In this document: piece after piece, positions 55,275 to 64,000 of the stretch
Layout: every line of letters starts with the position of its first letter
Numbering within the stretch: position 1 is the stretch's first letter
Assembly: GCF_048569485.1 (NCBI RefSeq)
Contig: NC_134355.1
Location: 498,072,133 to 498,136,132 of the forward strand
Length of the DNA: 64,000 nucleotides
Direction of reading: 5' to 3'
DNA from: Anomaloglossus baeobatrachus
Taxonomy: Eukaryota; Chordata; Amphibia; Anura; Aromobatidae
The notes under the pieces: generated by a model
Database searches by the model: none
What the model was told of the DNA's origin: nothing
Seen by the model: the letters and a program-made list of their open reading frames with translations, nothing else
Made by a program: the position numbers and the translations under genes

Positions 55275-56162
55275 CTGTCATTAATCGTACGATCTTATCA
55301 AATTGTACACCTGTAAAATATACTTACCCCCCAGGACATTATTTTCTGCTTTAATTTTTACACAAAATGATTAGATTTATTTAAAGTATAAAAAAATTCA
55401 CTGTTTCAATGGAAATATAAATAAAACAATTGAAAACAACTTCAGGAGATGCTTTTTACAACTGAATAACACTGAGTAATTATAATTGTCATTGTGATAT
55501 CGCAGCTTTATTTTATCTTGGCTCTGAATGTATTTCTTCTGCCAAATGAATTCCCCTGAAAGTAACCTTCCTGGAATGACAACATAAGTAGGCTTATAAT
55601 CAGATATAAACCGTTAGACGTCTGATTTTCTGCACCTGTTGACACTACAGTTCAAAAAGATACATCAATCTTATGTTGCTGATGCAGCTTTTATTATATT
55701 AAACTGTGCAAGAACATACAGGCAAATATATCCTGACATTTTTTTACCCTGAAAAGATGTTCATACTTATCAATCAAAATGATTCAATTATTGAAAACAT
55801 TTGTTACAATGACATAATGCTGTTCTAATCTATGCACATTTTAGAAGGGTTCTCAATTCTAATAATTTTTAGCAATGTTTATTTTTCCTTTACAGTAATT
55901 TTTAATAACAGGTTTTAAGCAGGTTTCCAGTTTCAGCAAATATAAGCTTTCCTATGTGAAATAAAAATAAAAATAAAACATACTTTGCTCCAATGTACAT
56001 GTTTTGATAAATTTCTTTCAAGTTATCTGCCTACAAGAGATGGACAATTCTTTTGAAATTCACCAGGTTCGACAATTTTCTCCTAACGTTTTGATTTCTA
56101 GAAAATTGATCCAATGTAAATTGCAATGCCACAGTGTCTTTGATGATCCTAAAAAGACCCCC
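55275..56162. other. AT-rich interval, nothing recognised
   Basis: No termini, coding frames or tandem repeats recognised. Confidence 0.5.
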
Positions 56163-56340
56163 TAAGGCTAAGTTTACATGTCCAGTAATCACCCGTTAGA
56201 ATGGATCCGGCAGCAATTCGAAGGCAAAAAAATTGATTTTTGCAGGATCAGTTGTTTTTTAACGTCTAACAACATTTAAGTCTATGGAAAACAGATCCGT
56301 TAACAGATGAACACCCATTTGTAATCATTCACATACAGGT
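56163..56340. mobile_element. MITE left part, split by a Gypsy fossil
   Basis: AAGGCTAAGTTTACATGTCC at 56166 is matched by an inverted GTAAACTTAGCCTAAG near 59811-59826. The intervening 3.4 kb contains Gypsy remains and a family A MITE, so a small terminal-inverted-repeat element seems to have been split. Confidence 0.5.
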
Positions 56341-56344
56341 CTAG

Positions 56345-59300
56345 ACCTGAACATTTATTACCAAGCATGCCTTTTTTAAAACGAGGTAATCCCCTTGAAG
56401 GACCGACAACCAGGGTGTCTTCCTGGAACTTGAAACTAATGCCCTTAGAAACAGGATATTAAGTAGGAATAACCATCCACCCACCTCCAACACTCCTGGG
56501 GGACACAGATAAAATATACCTGTAATGTGTAATCAAATTCCAGCCCTTCTCTCTGACATCAATTTGGCCAAAAAGGAGGGATACCTTTACTATAAAGGTA
56601 TCACTCCTGATATACTTTTGTCATTCTTGGGACATAGTATTTCAATTGATTTTTCTGGCTAACATGGTACCACAATATTACCCTGTATTGCACATTGCCA
56701 AAAAGGAGGGACATACAGAGAAAATGTAAACACCCAGGTCACATTCCTCCACATGACCTGGTGGGGCGGCTTTTCAGATTTAGTACTCTTTTGGGATATA
56801 CATGGAAAATACAACTTTCCAACTTTACATTCAGGAATAGGACACTCAGTAGGGAGGATGTCCCACCTGAGTTGGCTCAGAACATACAGATTGTCAGGTC
56901 CCCATCTGACCCTGTTCACACAGAAGAGTCTGACACTACACTCTAGGTCTATTGTTAGGCTTCTGAGTTTTTCAGACAAGCTTGGGCATTAACCAAGCTG
57001 TGTTCTCTGTGATTCAGGCTTGCAGGAGTTAAGTTTTACTAGCCTGCTGATTGTCTCTGGAGTCACATGTTGTGAGAGATCAATCACACCTACTCCCTGC
57101 CCTTTTTAATATGGTGGATTTGATACTCCCATACTGATTATAGCTTGTAGCATTACTGGTCCTTGTGCTTTGGTGTTCCAGTTGCTGGATATCTTCTGTG
57201 CATTATTTGGTGTGTTGTGGAAATATTATCGTCTGTTTATTTCCTCCCTGTTCTTTATTTCGTCATGAGAAGATATTTTCTATACCTTTGTTTGTGCTTG
57301 CAGGGAGTTTGATTTTTGTTTTTTCCTTTTCTGTCTTATTCTGTGGGACTAATCACTCCGGTCATGTCCTTCCCTGGGGGTGGGGGAGAGAGGGGATATT
57401 AGAGCAGGGATGGCCAGGAGCAGTGCTCGTCTGGTGGTCCAGACCATTTCCCCATCAGAAGTAACTCTGGGATAAGGAATAGCTAGGAGCTCAGTGGCCT
57501 TAGGGCCAATCTAGGACCCCCGGTCTCTGGTTATCCCTTTACTGCACATGACAGATGACACCCTCACCTGGACCATCTCACCTGGGTTAACCCTGAGGCA
57601 TAGTATTAACTTAAAGTGTGGGTAGGATATCTCTTTTTTGTCCTAAAAGAATTTTACCCAGAAAAGAGCGAAATACAGAGGAAGTGTACACCCCCTGGCC
57701 GCCTTCCCCCACTTAACCCGGGAAAACACAACTTTTTAGTATGTGTTACCTTTTGAGTATAGATGGACAAACCCCAATGTAATGACCCTTAAGACCATAG
57801 TAGAAGCATACCCCTATCCCATGGGGAATCACAAGTCACCTAGTCTGAGGGAAGGCACCCCCAAATGCATGAGTTTTTCAAACTGCACTTGTGAGATTTC
57901 CTCCCTATAAAGAACACGGGGGGGGGGGGGGGCGGCAGGGTCTTCATAGAACTTTCCATGAGGCATCTATCCACCCTAATAGCAAAGGCCATGGCAGCTT
58001 CCAAACACTTCAGAGCAGAATATTGAGCCAAAGAGTCCCTAGATATGCCTGAAAACCCCCAATAGAAATGACTCTTAAGTGCCAGATCATTCCATTGGGT
58101 TTCAGTGGCCCATCTCTGGAAGTCCAAGCAGTACTCCTCAGCTGGCCACACCCCTTGCTTAAGCCTATGGATTTTAGACTCTACAAGGGAGATGCCATCA
58201 GGGTCATCATATACAAGGGCCAAATCCACAAAGAAAACATGCACAGACTCAAATAATTGAGTGTTAGTTTGCAGAGAGAATGCCCAGGAAAGGAGAATTC
58301 CCTGAGACAAGGACACTACAATCCCACCTCACTGTTCCCCACTCCTAGAGAAATAAGGGTGGAGTTTAAAGTATAACTTGCAAGCTTCCCCAAGCACCAT
58401 GAATTTATCATGACCCCCAGATAACCTGTCCAAGAGGGCTATCTTGGGTTCTGGCTGAGTCTGGGCATCAAACGAGACCAGCAGACCCATAATATGCTGG
58501 ACCATCTGAGACTGTACCTCTATCATGTATTGTGATAGACTATGTATCAAGTGCGCCAACACCGCTGCCTGAGCCATATGGAATATATTTTAAGGCTGGT
58601 AATAATGTCACTCTCAGATGAAAATGTGTCAGAATATACCACGTAACAATTTTGCACAGACCTATGGGTGTCCGGTGCACAACAAACAAGGGTAGACCGG
58701 GGACACTTTAACAATGGTGATAGGACACCTCCTGCACTCACCTGCAGCTGTACCTTGATCTCCTAAAGTGGGCTTTACACGCAATGACATATCTAACGAG
58801 ATGTCGTTGGGGTCACGGAATTCGTGACTCACATCCGGCCTCGCTAGCGATGTTGTTGCGTGTAAAACACAGGAACGACCGTTAACGATCAAAATTACTT
58901 ACCTAATTGTTGATCATTGACACGTCGTTCCTTTCCCGAATATCATTGCTGTTGCAAGACGTAGGTTGTTCGTCGTTCCTGTGGCAGCACACATCACTAT
59001 GTGTGACACCGCAGGAATGAGGAACATCACCGTACCTGCAGGTGTCCGCAATGAGGAAGGAAGGAGTTGGGTGGGATATTCCGGCCGCTCATCTCCGCCC
59101 CTCCGCTTCTATTGGGCAGCCGCCTTGGAAAGGAGGCGGTTCGCTGGCCACAGCGACGTCGCTAGGCAGGTAAGTACGTGTGATGGGTGTAAGCGATGTT
59201 GTGCACCACGGGCAGCGATTTGCCCATGACGCACAACCGATGAGGGCGGGAGCTTTCACCAGCGACATCGCTAGCGGGTAAAGTGGCCTTTAAGGTTCCT

Positions 59301-59800
59301 TATACAAGTTATTTTTCCCCATGGCTGATCACATACCTTGGCCCTTACTTTCACTAAACTACCCCTTACTAGTGAATAGATTGTTAAGAGTGCTAGTCTC
59401 ACTGCTGCTCTAATAAACATAAAGTGAAAGAAAGACAGACAAGGGAAAAAAGATAACAGCAATTAACAGCAATTTCACTGCTGCAGCCAGGCTCCTAGGC
59501 TGTAGACTGCTAGGAACCATTTAGTACTCCAACAGCTACTTTCACCCAGGCAGTTTAACAGAATGAGATTCTAAAACTAGCTTAAGCTGTGAGGTCATGT
59601 GACTATTTGAAGGAGTTGAACATAGTCACAGCTCAGCTGCACCTGAAACAAACTACAAAAGAGCTGCCAGAAGCAAAACTGATATTAACTCCTGAGGAAC
59701 CAAAATAAATAAAATATGTTTAATATGAAGAGTTTCACATGGCAAAAATGATACTCAGGTCCCAAAACCTGTCACAAGTCTATACGGGGAAGCCATCATG
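56345..59800 (-). mobile_element. Ty3/Gypsy fossil with gag region, minus strand
   Basis: Old, broken LTR retrotransposon. Retrotransposon gag-type sequence is recognisable at about 57840-58577 on the minus strand. An LTR-like start (TGTCATGATGG on the minus strand) lies near 59800. A family A MITE (58767-59289) is inserted between the gag region and that end. The remainder is too decayed to assign. It appears inserted in a small MITE whose ends are at 56163 and about 59826. Confidence 0.6.
58767..59289. mobile_element. PIF/Harbinger MITE, family A copy 4
   Basis: Termini AGTGGGCTTTACACGCAATG (left) and AGGCCACTTTACCCGCTAGC (right, other strand); flanks TAA (58764-58766) and TTA (59290-59292). 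Inserted in the Gypsy fossil. Non-coding. Confidence 0.8.
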
Positions 59801-59826
59801 ACACCGTTATGTAAACTTAGCCTAAG

Positions 59827-60150
59827 ACTGTATCTAATACCTTTTAAGCTCCTTAGCAAAAGCACAGCCTTAGTAATATCAAAGTGACCTCACTATGGTA
59901 ACCTGGTTGTAACCAAACTGACCATTTAATAGCATTGTAAGTAGCAGACTTGTTATCTTTTGTAAAGTAAAATAAGGTCTACAAAGATTTCCTTATTTGT
60001 CAATTATGATATGGCTGACTACATTTTACATAAGGCTGATTCAAACTGATGGTTTTTCTGTTACAAGTTTCATTATCCTGCTGTGATTGATACAAGTGAT
60101 GTACCATATATTTCATAATCTGAAATGCAAATGAGATAAGATGGTAGGAG
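59827..60150. other. Interval without recognised features
   Basis: AT-rich, non-coding. Confidence 0.5.
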
Positions 60151-60199
60151 GGAAGCTCCATTCTGTAGCATTGAGCTTCTATTGTGCTAATTCTGATTC

Positions 60200-60345
60200 T
60201 ACAGTGGCTGCAGGCTGCTATTTTTAGGCTGGACAGAGCCCAATAACCATGGCCCTCCCAAACCTGAAAATATTAGCCCCCAGCTGTCGGTTTTATCTTG
60301 GCTGCATACGAAAAGTGGGGGATCCCACACCAGGCTTTTAAATTA
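60200..60345. repeat. Fragment of the GC-rich module
   Basis: GGCTGGACAGAGCCCAATAA, then CCCCCAGCTGTCGGTTTTAT, then AAAGTGGGGGATCCCACACC: same order as the ATACCAGCC / GGCTTTATCT / GGGGGGACCGCA words at 44910-44980. Confidence 0.5.
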
Positions 60346-60529
60346 TTCAGGAAGCAGAAGCTATGTAAAAAACAGGAGCAGGGGTCAATTAGAACCCCCC
60401 CACACCTACCATATACATGTAAATGGGCAAAGGAAATAAGGAGACAAACAAACAGTCTCTTGGAAATGCCAAGCACTGCAACTAATGGAATTGTGATGTC
60501 CAGCAGGAAGGACAAAGCTGTATAAGCAA

Positions 60530-61063
60530 ATCAAGCTATATGTGTGCAGGAGGGAAATTGAGTCAATTATAATAACCCGTGCCTACCATACCAGAGTGTC
60601 AGGCAATGGACCCCACGCGTATAGCTGTCAGACTGACAGCTCCGTTAGGTTGCAAAGAATCAGAGATACTATTGCAGATAGTGGGCAGGGGAAGCAGTGA
60701 ATACTCATAAGGGTTAATGGTCAGAAATGGAAGCAGTGTGACAGCTATGGAAAACTCGTTAAGTATAATTGTCCTGCTTTATTCTCAATAATACTTTGAC
60801 AATATTATTCCCAGAAACCAACTGTGAGTCAGAAATGCATCCAGGCATCTTCCCTTGATTTTTCAAAATCAGTTTCAGCACTTTTTGATCCAGTGCAGCA
60901 TTTTATATCCCTCCCAGACTTACTTCCAAGGTCCTCTGGAAAAATATTTTAGTTTCCCATTGGCTTGCATTAGGTTTCTTATCCGGTACCAAATACGCAA
61001 ATATTGCAAATGATTTGGCACAAATAATCTGAACCAGAATATTTTACTATTTGCCCATCACTA
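60530..61063. mobile_element. Possible non-autonomous hAT, right end only
   Basis: The right terminus on the other strand reads TAGTGATGGGCAAATAG, a hAT-type end. The left end is not identified, so the start is a guess. Confidence 0.3.
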
Positions 61064-62120
61064 CTACTTACTGTTCTTAATGGAAATATGTGCTTACTTT
61101 CAGTTGCTGATATTGAACAAAAACTATGTTAAAAATACCAATTAGTTAAATTCTACAGATTCTTTTTTTTTTCCAAGATAACCAAAATTCCAAACTCACT
61201 GAACATACACATTCCATCACATTTTCTGATCTTTGAAATCTAAAATATGAGAAAGTCATTAGTTTCATATTATATGACTCCTAATTTTATTTTTAATATA
61301 AATGTTTCATTTTTGACATTAAAAAGTGTAAGCAGGTTTTGGGTGGTATTAAAGGGTAGTTACATTAGCAAATTTAGCGCAGTAAAATTACAAATTTTCT
61401 TACACAGATGTAGATGCTATTAGCACACCATCTGCTCTGGTATACTGTGATAATTCTGGCATATTAATTTTTATAGCATCATTTTATGCACCATTGGTTT
61501 TAAAGGGATAAGAATCTAGAGCACTTGCCTGTATCTATATTTGTCTTACTCAGTTCATCCTTTCATATTATATATGTAAATAAATTATCTATTAATTTGA
61601 TTCTCTGATAAATGCTGGTTTACAAGAAAACACAATTATTATTTAGCATTTTGAAGGACTCATATGTTTATACAACATATTTTAATCACAACAGCAGTAA
61701 GGCATTAGTGACTGGTTAAAGTATGTAATGCAAAGAAAACACAAGTTCATTCTTCTCAATGATAATACAAAGGGTAATATCTTCAATATGTTAAAATATT
61801 AGTAGCTGGAGTTCAATAGTCTCCATTTCGTGAGAAATTGCATGGCTTGGAGTTTCGTTAATTTTGTAATTGAATCAGTGGAAGACCTGTTTCTCCAAAG
61901 TGTCCCAGGAGACATTTTTCAAATGACAATATCAAGCCACATGTTTTTTTGTGTTACAGTGAGCAGCATGTGTGGTTAAAAATTGCCACCATGGCCTGCA
62001 GCATCACGGGTCTTATGTCCCATTGAGCACATCTGAGAAAGATGCAAAGGGAGTTGCCAGCTTAAAACTCAAACCCTGTGCATTCAGCATGGCAGAACAC
62101 AAATCTCTGTTGTTTTACCC
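61064..62120. other. AT-rich interval, nothing recognised
   Basis: No coding frames or repeat ends recognised. Confidence 0.5.
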
Positions 62121-62123
62121 TTA

Positions 62124-62508
62124 GGCTATGTGCGCATATTGCCTTTTTTGTGACCACAAAGATGTAGCGTTTTGTGCGTTTTTGGCCGCTAAAAAACGCA
62201 CAAAAACGCACCCCCGGTAAAAAACGCATAAAAAAACCCATGCAATTTTGCGCTTTTTTTGCTGCGTTTTTCTTGCTCCGTTTTTTGCAGTGCATTGCAT
62301 GGGTAAAAAAGCTTGGGCAAAAATGCCGAAATATTTGACATGTTGCATCTTTGTTGTCACCACAAAAACGCACCTAAAAAAAAACTGCACTGTGCGGCTA
62401 GCAAAAATGAAATCTCATAGACTTTGCTGGGGAAGCATAATCATGCAGTTTTTAGACCAAAAACGCACCTGAAAATCGCCCCGAAAAATGCACTGTTCAC
62501 ACATAGCC
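62124..62508. mobile_element. PIF/Harbinger-type MITE, second family
   Basis: 385 bp between TTA duplications (62121-62123, 62509-62511). Termini GGCTATGTGCGCATATTG and, on the other strand, GGCTATGTGTGAACAG. The interior is rich in AAAAACGCAC in both orientations, so it can fold back. Open frames on either strand follow from that composition. Confidence 0.75.
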
Positions 62509-63129
62509 TTAAGTTGGCCTTCTGGATTTGACAATGGATTGTAAATTTATTCTTCATATCTCTGTCACGATGCTCTAGAGTTGACACCTACTTTTCCTAA
62601 ATAGAACTATAGTGTATGGTTCTGTTCTTGGCTCTGTTTCTGACTTGCTGGCTTGCTGACACCTTTTTCTTCAACTTGTAATGCTGGAATGATCTGTGGA
62701 TTCAACTGAGTGTGTTCTGCAGCAAATATCAGATGATAAAAAAGTGAAGAGCAGAGTGCTCCTGAGTAGAGATAAGTGATGTTCAAGGCTCAAGGTTTGC
62801 CAATTTCATGTTCGAGTGATTTTGGGGGCTGTTCGAGACGTTTGACGAACTCGAGCTTTTTGCTAAAAGCTCGACTGTTCGAGTTACGTTCGACAACGGT
62901 TCGAGAACCAAAAGCGTGGCTTTTCACAGTAAGGCTATGTGCACATGTTGCTATCTGCATGCGTCCTGCGTCCCCAGCACAATCCCTCTCTCTTTCCTAC
63001 TCACGGGCGTCTCGCTGTACGCTGTCACAAATCTCCACGTAGCACCTGAACTTAACCGCGCTGTAATCTGAGACTTCAGTCTGCAATGCAGAAGTCAAGA
63101 TTACCACATCTGCCTTTGTTTTTCATTAG

Positions 63130-63202
63130 AGCCAGTAGCTCAATGGTTAGAGCCCTCGACTCAGAAGCGTTAGTTCACGAGTTCTAATCCCGGTTAAAAA
63201 GA
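63130..63202 (+). other. tRNA-like module, copy 3
   Basis: TAGCTCAATGGTTAGAGC matches the A box (TRGCNNARNNGG) and GTTCTAATCCCGG the B box region. The anticodon-like loop is CTCAGAA. Acceptor pairing is absent, so it is tRNA-derived but not a tRNA gene. Confidence 0.5.
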
Positions 63203-63257
63203 TAATTTATTTTTAAATTAGAATTATTTATAATTATAATTTAAATTAATTTAATTA

Positions 63258-63655
63258 TGCACTCTTTCTTTCCTATCTCTCTCTCTCTCCTTTCTTTCTC
63301 TCCTTTCTCTCTCTCCTTTATTTCTCTTCTTTATCTACTTTCTCTTCTTTCTCCTCTTTCTCTTCTCTCTCTTCTTTCTCTCTTTCTTTCTCTCCTTTCT
63401 CTCTCTCTATCTTACTCTCCTTTCTTTCTCTCCTTTCTCTCTCTCTTTCTCTCTCTCCTTTCTTTCTCTCCTTTTCCTCTCTCCTTTCTTTCTCTACTTT
63501 CTCTTCTTTCTCTTCTTTCTCCTCTTTTTCTTCTCTCTCTTCTTTCTCTCTCTATTTCTTCTCTCTTTCTTTTCTTTCTCCTCTTTTGCTTCTTTCTCTC
63601 TCTTCTTTCTCTTTCTCTCTCTATCATCTTTCTCTCTCTCTCTCTCTTTCTCAGA
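63258..63655. repeat. CT-rich microsatellite
   Basis: TTTCTCTCTCTCC-type pyrimidine run of about 400 bp, the inverted counterpart of the purine runs at 20135 and 20925. Ser/Leu-rich and Arg/Glu-rich frames are artefacts. Confidence 0.9.
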
Positions 63656-64000
63656 TATGGCGATGATCAGCTGATGCGGTCACCTGACGGAATCAGTTGA
63701 CACTAAAAGTGGAGCGGTGAGCCCGGCTTTTTACCGCCCGGCCAGCTAAACTATCAGCTGATGCTGTCGGACAGGAGTCAGCACTGAAGTGTGTAGTGTT
63801 TTTTTTGCACTGATGCATCAGCTGATTGTATAAAAGCCGTTTATACAATCATCTGCTGTGTCATGCGATTCAGGCCCTTGAACCTGACACATCATCTGAT
63901 CGCTTTGCCTTCCAGCAAACCGATCAGATGATATTGGATCTGGATTGGACGGCGCGGGACCCTTGACCCAGGGTTACTGTAGAGGGGGGTTCTTTATTTC

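Larger units (their letters stand above)
62767..64000 (-). mobile_element. Second copy of the outer non-autonomous hAT, runs off the window
   Basis: The terminus TAGAGATAAGTGATG at 62767 is the right end of the family seen on the minus strand. Inverted relative to 17639-32052 it matches, in order, the terminal CGAACT-rich part, the TTA empty site (near 62930), the tRNA-like module, a pyrimidine microsatellite (63258-63655) and the block around 19870-20140 (CAGCTGATTGTA-type words). It lacks the family A MITE and the young hAT, and has one tRNA-like module where the other copy has two. Confidence 0.8.

Noticed and set aside
57165-57464. Membrane-protein-like 99-codon frame
   Set aside because: Lies in decayed LTR-retrotransposon DNA; hydrophobic content follows from T-rich sequence.

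Overview
The window is a vertebrate repeat landscape with no host gene that I can support. It holds a Helitron, several Tc1-like elements, many hAT elements, PIF/Harbinger MITEs, decayed Ty3/Gypsy fossils, long palindromes and long simple repeats. I recognise several families as typical of large frog and toad genomes, so an anuran amphibian is the most likely source. This is inference from remembered families; no search was run.

Layout. 1-6656: a Helitron with Rep remnants and an intact helicase frame, entered just inside its left end and carrying a PIF/Harbinger MITE. 7072-15160: a MITE, a non-autonomous hAT, a non-autonomous Helitron inside a TA run, and a Tc1-like copy broken by two small hATs and by a 668-bp duplicated segment flanked by 142-bp direct repeats. 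15163-46423: a deeply nested block. An old hAT (16040-46423, minus-strand transposase) was split by a Tc1-like element (17240-41542). That Tc1 was split twice by further hATs (17639-32052 and 32157-40403). The first of these was split again by a young hAT (21350-30084) with a perfect 8-bp target duplication and an uninterrupted transposase frame of about 1,241 codons. A palindromic element (43141-45665) sits in the tail of the oldest hAT. 46424-64000: Ty3/Gypsy fossils, two more MITEs of the first family, a Tc1-like element with four in-frame stops, another MITE, a second copy of the outer non-autonomous hAT on the minus strand, and long AT-rich stretches with nothing recognisable.

How the parts relate. 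The young hAT is the only unit that looks potentially autonomous. Its terminal repeats (TAGAGATGAGC / TAGAGTTGAGC) resemble those of the outer non-autonomous hAT and of the older 32157-40403 copy, so one transposase could in principle act on all three. The young element has two internal tandem arrays. One (units of about 234 bp) was amplified from the transposase stop-codon region. The other (14 units of 138 bp) lies between a plausible promoter and the start codon. The nesting order gives a relative chronology: Ty3/Gypsy fossil, then old hAT, then Tc1, then outer hAT and the 32157 hAT, then the young hAT.
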